Of a DNA stretch of 64,000 nucleotides, positions 47,738 to 61,500 are shown one piece after another. This stretch comes from Callipepla californica brunnescens (taxonomy: Eukaryota; Chordata; Aves; Galliformes; Odontophoridae): NCBI GenBank assembly GCA_023055505.1, contig JALIRH010000004.1:18595368-18659367 (forward strand), written 5' to 3'. A model generated the notes under the pieces. That model had not been told where the DNA came from, searched no databases, and saw only the letters and a program-made list of their open reading frames with translations. The position numbers and the translations under genes are program-made. Within the stretch, counting starts at the first letter, position 1, and every line of letters starts with the position of its first letter.

Positions 47738-49875
47738 TTTACTGAAAGATGCAATAGACCTATTCATTCTTACTGCCCTTGCTTGACATTTGATACCAGA
47801 AATTTCACTGGCTATAGAAGAGGGGAAGCAGAGGGAAGAGAGAGGGGTTAAACGTTATCTTTCAAAAGCAAATCAAAAGTTACTGAGGCCAGTTCCTCAT
47901 GGACAGACCCATGGCTTTCCAGAACTTTGGTATGGAAGGTGCTGGTAGATGAGGAGGCACTTAACTATCACAGATGTTGCCACCGAAGGTGTGAAGAAAA
48001 GCGTATTGCTATGCAGATAATGGATACAGTATAAATGAGGTCTCCACTTTTTTTTTTTTTATGGGTTTAAAAGTGCCTAAAATCTGTCAAGAATCTAAGA
48101 AGCCCAAACAGAGACTTGACTGCTCTTCTTGCAGTTACCTGAACAGTATTGGGCAGGGGTGATTGATACTTCCTGCTATATGTCCATTTGCATCTCCTCT
48201 CTCCTGTTGCGTGTACTGGAGATGATTCGAGGGGCAAGAGGAGGCAGGAAAGAGGGAGACTGAATTTACAGGTCATCGCATTTGGTGATGCTTTGGAGAA
48301 CTGATTGACCCAAGACACACTATGGGACAGGATTTTCCTGGATTTAAGCATTTGAGAAGGGAAAGATGTGATAAGGAACGTCTACTGCCTGTTTCCCATT
48401 GATAATGAGGAGAGACTTGATCCCAGTCCTATTTAAAGCCTTACATTTGCGTTTGAAATCAATCAGCTCCTAGGACCTTGTATGTGCTGAACCGTCTCAG
48501 CTGTTCTCACGCCCTTTGCACTACCAGTGAACGTGAATAGACATTCTCTTCCTTCCTCATTCTCTCCCTCAGCCCCCCCCCCTTATTATGACACAGATTT
48601 GGGGTTTTATGTCGTGTTTCTGACTTAAGTGTCACCTTCTTCTGCAGTCTCAAAGTTGCAGCTGTTAATTTCCAAAGGAGAAGCAGCAGTGTCATCCCCC
48701 CCCTTATTTTTCCATCTGGTTGCAAATTGCTGATTCTATCCTTCATCCTGGTTCCAAGTGCCCAATATCAAAGTGCACACCGAGATGCCCTCCACCAAGA
48801 CTGGTGGAGCATAGAGTCAGAAGGTTCTAGGCTTGTCCTGTTTCTTTTGCACCCGCCCAGTGCTACAGGGGAAAGGGGAAGACTGCCCTGGACAACAGAG
48901 GCCGATGGAAACTCTTAGTGAGCATTGACTGCAGTCAGATTGGACACCCCAGTGGAAAGTGCCATAACAGTAATGAGATGAGACTGTGGGGTTGGGCAGA
49001 ATGAGGAAGGAGGAAACAAGATCTCTTCGAAGAAACCTGGATCGTGCCATCTCTTGGACAGTGATGTTTCTGCCTTTGTAAATTCTGTTGGACTAGCCCA
49101 CCTACTGCCTTGAACTGTGCAGACAAGACCCCTTTGTAATGTCCACTACTGACCTTCTGCTCTGACCGTGTAGGACCATTTGGAAGACGACCTTCAGAAA
49201 TCAATAATATGGGTTTTAGTTTGCCTGTTTGTAGTTTATTTTGAAGACTAGTATTTCAGTAATTTAAAAAAAATCAGAAGCACTGAACTTTCTACGTTTT
49301 ATAACATTATTTTGTATATAATGTATATTTATAATCAAAACAGAAGTGTAAATATGTTTATTACTTCTCATGTAATGTTTTTAATGTGATGACAAAGTTT
49401 GAATTTTATTTTTTTTTTTTTTTTCAAGCAATGAGAATACTTTCCTGCTACTGTGGAGTTCATTGTGATTTGTCCTTTTATGCCTCAGGTCCCATGATTT
49501 TGTGGCAGACAAAGTTACTGGCAGCCCCAGGAGTGAGCTTGTCTGCTTGTTCCTTGAACACAGCCCTATGTTTCATTTTGCACACCAGCTGCTGTAGGCA
49601 CCATTTGTGATGACCGACAGTTGACAACAAAGTTGTTAGCTGAGTAGCATTCATCTGACAGAAACGTAATTCATACCATGATATATAATACTTAACTCAT
49701 ATACATACATGATCTAAATGTTATGTATATTCTCTTGCTATAGAGTGGGATTGAACTGTCAGGAAAGCTACTTCTGTTAATGCTTCCCTCCTGTGACAAC
49801 TTCTGGCTTGGAAGATACAGACTTGATCCCATTTCAGGTTACTGACTTTAGGTTCATAGATAAAGATACCACAGT

Positions 49876-49884
49876 TTATTTATT
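49876..49884 (+). promoter_or_regulatory. AU-rich element nonamer in DLL4 3'UTR
   Basis: TTATTTATT, the class II AU-rich nonamer, followed by a T run. Such elements shorten mRNA half-life. It would be present only in transcripts that extend past 49.9 kb. Confidence 0.35.
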
Positions 49885-50392
49885 TTTTAAACTCCCTTTC
49901 TGAAAATATTTTCACTAAAACCCGGTCTTACCTTGCTCAGCATCTACACCTACGCTTGCAGAACTGTACGCCTGTTTGAGTGGGATTTGTCTTTTGCTTA
50001 TGGGACCAGAGGGAGTTTCAGACCTTTTCCTCCTGCCTTCCCTATGCTACACCAACAGCAGCATCCTCCGCAGCTATTACAGAGTCATTGTCCGCCCTGG
50101 CCCTTTTGGAGGATATATCCATAAGAAGTGTAAAAACAGAAAAACAACATACTTGTATGAAATGCTCCCCGCAAGTGTATTAAATTTTGAAACACATACA
50201 TTTACAGACAATTAGGTTTCCCACCAGATCAGCTAGGTGCTGTGCAGTCACCATCTGAACGCGCAAAAGCGAGAAGTGTTAAGAACAGGAAACCACTGCT
50301 GCTCTATTTAAAAACCAGTTTTCTTTTTTTCTGTTTTTGACAAAATGCCAAAAGAGCATCTTAGCATTGGATGCCTTTCTTATCGTTCCCAA

Positions 50393-50398
50393 AATAAA
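50393..50398 (+). terminator. Candidate poly(A) signal of DLL4
   Basis: AATAAA, followed within 30 nt by T-rich and TG-containing sequence (TTTGCTGGTTT). It is the first canonical hexamer after the stop codon. More AATAAA hexamers lie near 50634 and 50671, so the exact end is uncertain. Confidence 0.5.
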
Positions 50399-50420
50399 GT
50401 CTAACCAAAATTTGCTGGTT

Positions 50421-53400
50421 TATAAAGCAAAACAAACATAAAACCAAGCCACAGACATGAACAGAAGAACCGTAACAACTTATTTCTACTTTCTCATTAA
50501 AATACTGCAAATAATGGTTTCTAAGGATCCTCCTGAGGTTACATAAATGCTACGTAGTTTTGTTTCTCCCTCCTAGTTGTTTTCTTAGTGAAATTAACTT
50601 TAAAATCCCAATCAATTTCCTTGTCTACCATAAAAATAAACTTAAGATGAAACTCAGAAATAAAAAGCCACCTCCCCCTCCCCAAACATTCACCCTGTAG
50701 AGCAAATTATGAAAAACAAGCCATTGACAAAAAGCCGAGCAGATGCTCCCTGCTTGCAGTCCTTCCTCGGCAATGTGAAATAAACCCAACAGATGCCTCT
50801 CTTAATTGAGCACATGGATTACATACACACATGCACTCTGTCCTGCTTAAAACAAAACACACACAAAAATCAAATGGGAAAATAGCCAGAGAACTCTTTA
50901 CAAAGCCCAGGCAAGCAGGAATGCTAAGACCAAAAAAGACTCTGCTCTTCCTGCTCGAAACGAGGCAGGAAACCGTATCTATAGGCAGAAGATAGTTGAA
51001 GTCCATTAAAACCCGTGGACCTGATTATGTAGATCCCAGAGGGTAAAGCAGGTACAACACACGCCTTTGTGTATCCGCACAGAAGAGGAAAAAAAAAAGG
51101 CTTGAGTTTACAAGGAAATCTGTGAATATTTACTGGAGGCAGTACTGCACCACGTAGCTACCAGAATAGATCACAGATCCCACACAGGAAAAACAGGAGC
51201 TGTGCCTGCTTCCACACAGGAGGAGATGGAAAGCATATGTGAATCTATGCACGTGTGCACATCCCCAACTCCTTGCCAAAGAAATTACAAGCAAACTAGC
51301 TAAATACATATCATGACCTGGATTTAACCCACATCTCTGGCCAGAAGTTCTCTCATCAGGGTGCTGCACATCGCATGCTGCACACTGTCTGCCCTCCAGG
51401 TGAGCACATACATGTACACTGGGAGGAGCTCTGGGGTCCTCCCAGACTGTCACGGCTCACCTACACTTCAGAGACTCCCTGAGGGCTATGGATGATGCCA
51501 GGAATGTAAATACAACAACAAACAATGCCTTATAGACTTCCCAGAGCCAACAATGGGCTCTGACCAACTCCTCTCAGGACAGCTTGCCCTGGCTCTGTAA
51601 AGATTATGAATTTGGCTTGAGGACTGCACCTAAAATTGGTTTCCAGATTTAAAAGACCTCACTTAAAAACAACGTGAATAAGCAATAATTACAAGATGAG
51701 AATCCTGATGAGAGAAACTTTGATGTTTGCTTTTATTATAACGCAGTAGAAACAATTTCTCAGCTACAGACAGAGCCCAGTTTCAGGGCCAGGCACTGTT
51801 TTAGCACTTTCAGCTCCAGTTCTGCATCACGTACCCCATGGAGCCATTCTCTTATTAGGGGGAGACAGCCACTGGGATATACCCGTAACTATAGCACCCA
51901 CTGGTGCTGAGAAAACACGCAGCAGCACAGCGCTGACAACTCAGCAGAGAGCAGGGTGTTTAATTAGCTGAAAAGGGGGATGCTTGCAGAAATTATGCTT
52001 GATACAGGACCCGCCTAAAACGGGATCCAATGCAAAGCACATTTTACCTTGCTCAGTACTTGTCCAGCGGCAGCACTCAGCCTTGGGAGAGCTGCAGAAC
52101 GAGCCTGAATTTAACACAGTGCAATTGGAAATATCCAATCTAGCAGATAAAGCAATCTCTGTAAAAACACATTTCTAATACTAGCATTGCTTCTCAGCCT
52201 TTTTTCTTTTGCTCATGCGTAGCAAGCCACAAATAGACCCACATTACAGTGGTTTAAGCGAAAGTTATCTGTTTGCCTGTCATTCCCTTATCTTGCATAC
52301 CTGATCCATGAATACACACCAGTTTTACAAAGCAGATAAGACACTCCCAGCACATTTTGCTCACAATCCAAATTCCAGTTGTGGAGAACTGACATAACTC
52401 AGTGGCCCTTTGCCATGCTTCACTGTTTTCACAACTTCTATTTTATGGCCTCTCTGGAGAGTCAGCACCAAGCTCTCCCACCCTGCTCCATGCTCTCTCT
52501 GCTAAAGTTTTGCCAGCTCAGCTCCCAGAGCCTGCAGGCAATGTCCTGATGCTCTGCTGGCCAGAGACGTCCAAAGCAGCAAGATTCATCCCCAGTCACT
52601 CTCCCACCTGCTCTAATCCTACTTACTCTGCTCCCAGACCTTGTCTGGGCAGCACTGTGACTCAGCTCCATAAAACCACCCTTCCTCTGCCTCCTCCCTC
52701 CGCAGCAGTATCACCACTGCCATCTGCACCCCTTATCCTGTGCAGCTGTGTGGCATTTTCTGCAGCTCTGCCATCTACTATGCTGCAGATTTAGAACAAG
52801 ACTCTCTTCAATTCATGTACGTAGAGGAATAATTTAAGGCATTAGATGAACTGTTGCATACATAGCATTTGGTTCTGGAGACTAGCATATGCTTTCTCTC
52901 CTTCCCTTTAAAATCCTGACTGCAAAGCAGCACCTTCTCACAGCTGCTCCCTTCTCCGAGGAGAGCTCATCTCACTCCTCCAGTTTGCTGTTCAGCTCTT
53001 AGGATACGCAATGGAGAAGAAACACATGGATCATCTTCATACAAGGTTCACTCAGCGATCACTGCCACCCAGAGACCTTCTCTGCCTTTCAGTGACACAC
53101 CGTGAGCTGCTGATAGGGTTTGTGTGTCTCTCCAAGCTGCTGGAGTGCAGCCCTGGGCAGGAAGAAGCCACGGAAAAGTTTTAAAATGCAGGGCAAAGAG
53201 CTGGCTGGAAAATAACTTCTACTCCCCGAGCCTCCATCTCAATGCCTTCCTGCGATGTGCATGTACGTATGAGAGGGGAGACCTGAGAGTTAAGGGCTAA
53301 AACCTTCTTTATGTCCTCTATAAGCATTGTGCCATTTTTATTCCTCCCAGCTGAGATGGGAATGGCACTCAGTCCCTCTCTAACCCTGCAGCTGACACAG

Positions 53401-54828
53401 CCTGCAAGCTGCTCCGCAGGCAGTCCCAAGGTGCAGAACAGCACCTTGTCCACAGCTCTGTTTTGCAAATAGACCAATAAACTAGGAAAGTGTGCAGTTT
53501 GAGGAGAGGCTGTTGGTGATGGTAGTTTTTATCTCTGCTTTATGGCTTATTTATTGAGTTGTTGCTGGCTTTACAGTGGTTTGTTGATTATGCTCTTAAA
53601 TAACTGCTTAGAACGTCACAGAGGCACCACATTTGTTTTTATAAATTAAATTAAACTAACTCATATTTAACATCCAAACAGATCTGGTGAGAGTTAGGCT
53701 TACAGCTGGAGAGCCCTCACCAGCCAGAACAGGACCTGACTGTTCCTGGCACCACGCAGGAGTTCTGACAATCCCTGCACTCAGACACACGGCTTCCATG
53801 ATGGTTTGTGAGCGGGGTTGCTGAGGTCAAAACTCCTGGTACGATTATGAATCATTATGTATACAAAGTTAATTTTCTATTAATGCAGTTTAATATTTGC
53901 CTTGCATTTTCTGCTTCGGCAGAAAACACCAGAGCATTTTTGTTTTCACTTGTTTGTTCCCTGGAAGACTGTCAGCAAAGAGACACAAGAGAATCTGAAC
54001 TAAACATATTATGAAAAAAACAACAACAAATAGAAGTATGACAACTACAGAAGAAATGGCCCTGCTCTACATTATCTCTTTCAATTCAGACACCAAGTCC
54101 TGGTGCTAACTCTTCAACAGCTCCTTGCCCTCCCACATCTCCTTATACCACAGCAGCTCTCATCTCCCTTCAGATCACTCCTTCACGAAGACGCATGCTG
54201 ATTTTCACCATAGTAGTGGTTCTGTTGTAAGCTGCTTAGGAGGATGTTTCTGAATGTCTCCAAAATACTGGATGTAATTACACTGCAAGACATGGTTTCT
54301 GGACCTCACTTACATCCCCATAAAAGTTAAAAACGGCTTTTGTAATTACAAAAAGCTGTTTTTCTAGTGAGACAGCGTAGGTGAGGAATACTTAAACCTG
54401 ATATAATTTTTCCGTATGTGATGTTCCACCATGTGGCAACTTCAACTAATTCAGATTCATGTGGAGCAAGTTCCCCATCCCCTCAACACAAGACTTCCAG
54501 ATCAGGCCAAGTGTGCAGAGTCTCTCTCAGGTTCACAGAGAAAGGCAGATACCTTTAGCTCTGCCCCATGGAGAGGCAACTGAAAACACAGGGCAACTCT
54601 AGAAGTATCAGCACCATTACAACCGACCGCAGACGGCCACGATGGTCTGTGCTGTGCAGGACACACCTTGATGCCTGCATTTTCAGCTGGACACTCATCC
54701 CCATGTCCTTCAGAGCCCTTTGTTCGGCACCCCTCTGTGCCCGACACACACGATGGAGTTAACAACACCGACTCGCCTCGGGAGGATGTTGTGAGGATTC
54801 ATTCATATCTTTCAGATTCCTCGGGAAA
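50421..54828. other. Downstream intergenic DNA, first part
   Basis: No exons or repeats of note apart from the short inverted repeat at 54329. Several AATAAA hexamers just past the predicted DLL4 end could extend its 3'UTR by a few hundred nt. Confidence 0.6.
54329..54363. repeat. Near-perfect 17-bp inverted repeat without loop
   Basis: An arm at 54329-54345 (AAAAACGGCTTTTGTAA) is followed at once by its near reverse complement, with one extra A and one C/T change. An AT-rich palindrome of this kind may be a degraded terminal-inverted-repeat element or a cruciform site. Confidence 0.75.
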
Positions 54829-54829
54829 A

Positions 54830-55080
54830 GCAGTTGCGGAAGTGCAAATTATCGTTTACCGTTCCCATCTTATTGTTTAAACAGCAGCTCAGTGTAAACA
54901 CTATCTGGGAAAGCAAAACAGCCGTGTGCGAGTGCGCGAGGCCGAATCGCTCCCTCCTCCGGCACCCGCGCTGGAGGAGAGCTGTCCTTGCGTTCGGGCC
55001 CAAAGCGAGCGCATTGTGCTTCCATCGCTGCTTCCTGTTTGTCACCTTGTGACATCACGTCCTGCTTCCTGCCCGATTAC
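54830..55080. promoter_or_regulatory. Candidate downstream enhancer (FOX/SOX/ETS/CRE cluster)
   Basis: Holds ETS GCGGAAGTG (54836-54844), octamer-like TGCAAAT, forkhead GTTTAC (54854-54859), SOX ATTGTT (54872-54877), forkhead TGTAAACA (54893-54900), then two TTCCTG cores around a CRE-like TGACATCA near 55050. It is about 7.3 kb after the DLL4 stop codon and directly precedes CpG-rich DNA. Confidence 0.4.
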
Positions 55081-55530
55081 AGCTGTGCCAACTCTTTTTC
55101 CTCAGGCTTCCACCAGCTTCCCACCGCCCCGCTGTTCTTCCCAAGCAGAAGAAACACCGCAATAAACAGCAGCCCTGGCACAGCCGCGCCAACCCCGTTA
55201 ACCTCCCCGCTGCCACGGCTCCTAGCAGGGAAACCAAACTACGAGGGGATGGCCATCACCTAGCTGGATGTGGCATCGACGCCTCCAGCGAGACGACCTC
55301 ACACGAGGCTGTCCACGTGCTCTCCCCTCGAGGTCGATGGGGTTTGGGGATGGAGTGTGGAGATGGGGAGGGGCAAACCTCCACCCCAGGTCGTACAGCT
55401 GCTGTCCCGGCTGGACCAAAGCGCAGCTCGCCCCGAGCAGCGGCGGCCCGGCCCGGCGGGCACGGCCGGCAGGGGGCGCCCCAGCAGCGCGGCCCGCACC
55501 GCAGGGAACGGAGCTGGTCTGGGAAATCAG
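54900..55530. promoter_or_regulatory. Small CpG-rich segment downstream of DLL4
   Basis: CpG frequency rises clearly over the flanks, densest at 54930-55010 and 55420-55510. I find no exon or recognisable start of a flanking gene here. It could be a distal regulatory island or the promoter of an unannotated RNA. Confidence 0.45.
55466..55480 (+). promoter_or_regulatory. CTCF binding motif
   Basis: CCGGCAGGGGGCGCC differs from the strong CTCF core CCACCAGGGGGCGCC at two of the weaker 5' positions. It is the best CTCF-like site I noticed in the window. Confidence 0.6.
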
Positions 55531-58500
55531 ACAGGTTCATAACGACGTGGTTGAGGAAGGGGCACTCTGCTCTGTGTTGGCAATGCAGGTGGGAGGCCAA
55601 GGGAGACTGCTTCTGCCTTTGTGAGTTCTTATCTGCTGTGTACAAATGCATCGGTGACTCTTGCTTGTGTGCCCATCCGCAGAAAGCCAGCGAGTCTGGT
55701 GTTGCCAGAGCTCAGAGCACATGGGGGGGAGCTCAGAACGGCTCAGAGACCAAAGTGCTGCCTGAAGCTTGAGCAGACTGAAGCTTAGCAGGATGCCAGC
55801 ACACGGCATGTAGCTGGCACTTTATTGCTTTACGTCTCACCTTCCACAGGCATAACGAAGCAAAAATAAGCACCATCACACCAGAAAGCACCTTCATTCC
55901 TTCACCTTCTGCCTGCGTTGTCTAAACACTCTAAAATATTTGAGGAAGTTTGCTGTGCATGCACACTCAGGTGCATCTGAACCACAGCACAGGAAAGACC
56001 CCGGACATCCCTACAGAATGAAGACAAAGTGGCTGTAGCTGTTGAAATGAAAGCTGATTTCCCAAGCTGACCCTAAAAATGAACATGACACATGTGCTTT
56101 CACTACTGAAATATCCAGCAATGAGAGTGTACCACTATCAGTGATTCCAGAGCAATAAGAAGTTTTGTGTTTATTCTATTTGTGTGGTGTTGTCAGAAAT
56201 CTGAGTGGGCAATGGTAGCGGGGCATGTTCTGTTCATTAAGTGTATTACAGGCTGTCCCACCACACATAACTGTGGGGCACATTGCTAGGAACAGGCGGG
56301 AGAGAAACAGATCATACCACGCAAATCCAAACTGGCAGCACGTGGGAGTGGGTGAAAGCTCTGGTGCTGAAGGAGCTCTTCATTGTGCATCAGCTATCAC
56401 ACACAGATTTTATCCTTGGAATGCCAAGTGGCTTCATTTGTGCTAAAGGGCAGGGAAAATAGTGGGAAAGGGCAGCAAGTATTTGCAATAGATCCATAAA
56501 CTTCACACATGCACAATCAGTCTTTGAGATCCTCTGGGGAGGAACTACTCTGAGCAACACTGTAGAGCTGGTAGAAGTCAGTAGAGCAGTCACAGCCTGT
56601 GACTACAACACTGGGGCAGTGAAGGCTCAGGGCAGGTGGTAGAACAATGCCCATTACAACAGGCACTTTAATTGAGCAGAGCTGTGGTTTCTCTTGGAAC
56701 CACAAACACAGCACTGCTCTGTCCCTTTGCAGTCTGCTTAACGAGGGAAGAGGGTAAGGGGGCTGACAGTTACGTGCCCTGTGCTGCATGGCCACAGGCA
56801 TGCACTGTTACTGTGAGCAAGTTTTGTGGCCCAGGGATAGCTTACTAACAGTGGGAGTACAAATGCATAATTGCTTGGTCACAGATTCAAGGTACCTGCC
56901 TGAAGCACTTTTAAAAACAAATTAATAAAAAACCAAAACAGTTTTAGAGAGTTTTGCACAGCTTTGGGACTGCAACAGCAAGGTCACAAGTGATCTGGTA
57001 AATAAGGAGTCCATATCGCAATGGGGAATGTACCCAAGGTGCTGCAGAGTGCTGCCAGCTGGGTGAGGTGCCAGGCTGGAGCAACAGCAGGAGGGTATGT
57101 CACGATTCCCATGCTACAGTACTGACAAGGGGGGCAACCAGGGCATTTCCAATGAGGTAAAGAAACATCTCCCCTCTCCCAGATCTGTAAGATGTGAAAT
57201 AAGACTGCTTTTTCAGAAACCCTGTAGCTCCCATGGAGCCATGGACTAGCTCTAACCCTGAGGCATGCAGTTGTCCTGAGGGTACAAAGTAGAGCCTTTT
57301 CTAATTTTCTAGTACTGGATGAATAGATCCAAAATGCCTTTCCATTAACCTGTGCACACAGCTCATATCTTCCTCTGGTTCTTTGTTTTCCTACGTATAA
57401 AAGCATTGCTGGACAGTTCCAGCATGCTATTTCCTATAACCCAGGCAGATCCCATTCTGGATTTGAAGGAAAGCTTGTGCTAACAGAACAAAGAACAAGC
57501 AGTAAAGAGACATGGCGCTTGGCTTTGACTTCTCAGCCAGCTTCATACTAATGTACTTGCACTGACTCCAACAGAGTTACATGGGTGTGAATCAGGATCA
57601 CAGGAACACAGGGTGAAGCATCTATTCCCTCTCTCCTCCCTGTGCCTTCTGTTCAGGCTCAGCAGCCACCCTCTGTGCACAATTTGACTTCACATCCTCC
57701 ATCAGGTTTTGTTATCCACTACAGGTTACAGCAAGGGGTTGCACAGAGCTTTGCGAACCTCTGTCAGCACAGGCTGCCCCTCATCTTTGAAGACAAATAC
57801 ATTTCTGCTCTGTCCTCCACCTCATAATCACACTGGGAGATTCACCAAAGTTACTGTAACAGCACAAGCTGAAGGCAGTGCTGAAAAGCCTTGTTTAGGC
57901 TTCAAAACCAGGCTGCCAGGGATGATTTCCTTTTCTTAAGGAGCCTCACCATGGAGCTGTAGGTCCTGTGGGCATTTATTTTTTGTTTCAAACAAATACC
58001 TAATTACTTCCATGCATCCCTCTTCATATTCCAGGTTAGCTGCTGATGGTAACATTTGAGAAGGACTACATAGGATGAACCTTCATGCTCTTGGACCACT
58101 GAGAAGTTCATTTGTGATCTCTAGACTTTGCCACTTGCCCTTTCTTGTGGAGAAATTCCTGCTAGCTCAGGATGACATTCCTGCCAGACTCTGAATGTCA
58201 TCATATGGAGATCTACTCCCACACAGAAGGATGCAGAAAAGATGATGTGCTAATGAGCTACCTTCTCATCCCTGCTGTCAGTTCACTGACTCTCCCTCCT
58301 CCTCTCCCCTTCCCTGAACCACAATTGTAATTGCTTTCCAGCAGCATTGCAAAGAGCCCAGTCCATCTGCAACCCTGGAATCTCTCCAGAGGGCAAAGTC
58401 TTGGTGCTGTGCTTCAAATTGTCTTTTCTCTGGGGAAGAGGGAAGGAAATAGCAACCAGGGCACCAGTGCAGCCAGACTGAGCCACTGAAACAGAGCCAG

Positions 58501-61500
58501 CATCCCTCTTGCTGTGGGACTACCCAGGCTGTCCTCCTGCCAGCACTCAGCAGGCCATCTCACGCCTGTTGCCACCAGGTCACTAATGCTGCTATTCTGC
58601 TTGGCAGTATGACTGGTGCCTGAGCCTGCTCCCTCCTCGTCCTTCTCAATATACTGACCACTGTAGTACCTAGCACACAGCAAGCAATATAATATCTAAT
58701 ACAAAACATATATCCCAGTGTTTATCTCTCTTATGTTAGAGAAACTTATATATAATATAGTATGTATATAAAATATATATAAAATATGCTGTCATATTCC
58801 AAATAAGCAGAGTGTTGTCTCTTGAAAGGTTCACTTGAAGCTTTACCGTAGCACAGGAACATGGGAAAAGAGTGGTTCAGTTGGACCTGGCAAACTACTT
58901 TCCCTCCACTGCTCTTCCCTGGTGTAAAGTGGGGCTGACACTCACTCACCCACCTCTGAGAGGGATAGTGCGTGGCACTCGTGCGTCTCAATGAGTTACA
59001 CGCTATTAGCTAGTGTGAAAAAGAGTTCTGCACATTACTAGAGGATGCTGATGCAACGTCTGAGCCTGTTCAGGCAAAAAGAATGCACAGATTAGAGCAT
59101 GGTCAATGTTATGATTTCATAGTACTTATGGTCTGTTGAAGGCATCAAATCCTTTTGGGTGTCCTGGTTATCAGCATTTTTCTCCTACAGCTCTCTACGC
59201 TCAGATCAGAGCTTGCTGAGAGGGCAGTGGTTCTGCTTAGTGCCCTTGGAAACTAATGAGTTATGGCTGCTTTTTGAGTAGCCCAGTCAGGGACTCCAAT
59301 ATTATTTGTTATCAAGTCTAGTACACTAAGAGACCAGCCAATGCCACAGATTCTGGGGAAATTCAGCTTGTAACTGTTTCGATCCAATTTTTTTTTGGCC
59401 ACCAGCTGACCCTCCTCCATGGATCTCTACTGCTTTAGGACTTCTTTGTGTTCTTCACTGACAGAGCTCAGGAATCTGATGCAACCACTGCTACGTATCT
59501 CACCAATACTACAGCATGCCACAGTGACCCTTCTGCCCAGAGACTGGCTCCTCTCGCTTTACCACGCATTCTAGCATGAGCAACATGCAAAGCATGCTAG
59601 CTGTTACACACCCATGCGATGACACCTTTCTTCCATTACCACCAGCACAGCACCTTGTAACTCCTTTTCAATTACTCTCAATCATCCTCTGCCACATATA
59701 CGTCTAAAGAGAAGCCAAAAATAGCTCAAGGAAAACTGGCGAAGTCTGCTACAGGAAAGCAGGTGAAGCTTTGCAAGGGAGTTATTTCTCATCCACAGGT
59801 TCTGCTGGAGCCTGGTTTTGACTTTTTGGAGTGGAACCCATCATTGCATGAGAAAAACTCCTACCTGCTGATGTCTGAAAGAAGAGGCATGGCAGAATCA
59901 AGTGAATGTTCAGCACGCATCAAGTCACCCTGACTCTGTTGTAATGTGACTTGATGGGAAGAAGAGACACAGTTCTTGGCTTAGATTTTCTTGCTTCTTT
60001 TTCCTACTGCTTAACTACAAGAAATGCAACTCATAGGCTTTGCATTAGATTAACAGATCCCTCTGCAGCTGGATTCATTCACTTCAGGACACTTCATCAC
60101 CATGCAGCAAAACCTATGTTTGCACTCAGCCTGTCCACACAGGTACCCACCCACAATTTACTCACTCACAGCCAATCCCTTCACAAGAAAGAGTTGTTTG
60201 CTCACCTATAGAAATCCAAGGGCTAAGAGATCCACAGGCTCTGATGCACTGATTTGCGTGATATGGAAATGCAAACTTGGAAAGCCATTTAATGAGATAG
60301 CTAAAGGAAAAGAGGAATGCTTGGAGGTGGTTGTGCCCTCTGAACTGCCGTGCCACCAGTTGTTTGCTCAACCTGTTGCACAGCAGTTTGCATGCCCTGC
60401 TCATTTAAGCTAAAAATGGATTCACAGCCCTGCAAGTGGTTCTGAAGGGGCAGTGAGAAAAAGACGACTGAGTGGTAAGCTTTGTATATGGATCTAGAAG
60501 AGAAGAGCTGCCCACAGCCTCATTACAAGGAGATCCTGTGTGGTAGGCACCAGTTTCAGCACAGGAGGTAATGAAGAGGAGGACAGGAGTATTTGGCCAA
60601 AAACTCAGTGAGAGAAGAGTTATTAAACAGTCACTGAACAGCAGTCTGATCACCTCAACCATCTCCAGGAAGGAGGAAAAGAGGTGCTGGCAGGTGCAGA
60701 GGGATCCTTCATACCTCTGACTCCAAAGGCATCTGTTACGCACAGACTAAATTAAAGAAGTCACTAACTACTTAATCTTAAGCACATGATTAAGTTCAGC
60801 ATTGAGGAATTTAAACACATTCTAAAGAGTCTTCACAGAAATATCTCTGGTAATTGTGTTACAGTCCTTATCTTCTTGTGTTAAACTACAGGGGGTCCAA
60901 TCATAACATTACACACAGAGACAGTTCACAAGTGGGGAGGACCATGACTGCACATTCCTATTTAAAGCAGCAGAATTTAGCTTAAAGCTAAAGATAATGT
61001 CATTAGCTGCCATGGCCTGACTTCAGGAAAAAGCCTCCACCAGGCAGTGTCCTGCCCAGCAGCATGCAGCTGGCTTCTTGCCATCCACCTCTGCTTTAAG
61101 CCTCTCTCCCTCAGATAGTGCAAGATTGCTGCTACCAGCAACAGGACCACAGCTCATGAGATTAGAGAGCGATTTCAAAGGAGAAAATTATTATCCAAGA
61201 GTCATTAGCCCCTTAAAGGACGATAGGGCAACATAAAGCTCCTGAAATTTGAGTTCTACTGAAGGTAAGAATAAAACGTAGGGAAAAGACCCCAGCAGTA
61301 TGACTCTTGTGTACTCCACAAAAGTAAGAATGCGCTGCACACCTCTTGGTGTGCAGAGAGCAATCCCATGTTCATTAGAAGCTGCAATGCAAGCAGCCGT
61401 GCAACAGCGTCATTACAATGGTCTGGGGGCTCCGGGGTAAGAGTTTGTTTACTTCCAGGTGGGAAGGAGTCAAGTCTATCCATTACATACACATAACAGA

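Larger units (their letters stand above)
47574..50420 (+). other. DLL4: DLL4 3'UTR (end approximate)
   Basis: Non-coding continuation of exon 11, about 2.8 kb long if the first AATAAA downstream of the stop is used (50393-50398); an ATTAAA at 50179-50184 is an alternative. It contains a miR-30 type site (47640-47647), a miR-27 type site (47730-47737), T tracts at 48049-48060 and 49409-49424, and an AU-rich nonamer at 49876-49884. I see no coding potential in it. Confidence 0.6.

Noticed and set aside
47621..47851. 76-residue frame just after the DLL4 stop
   Set aside because: Lies in the 3'UTR, has no family match and contains the two microRNA seed matches, which explain any constraint better.
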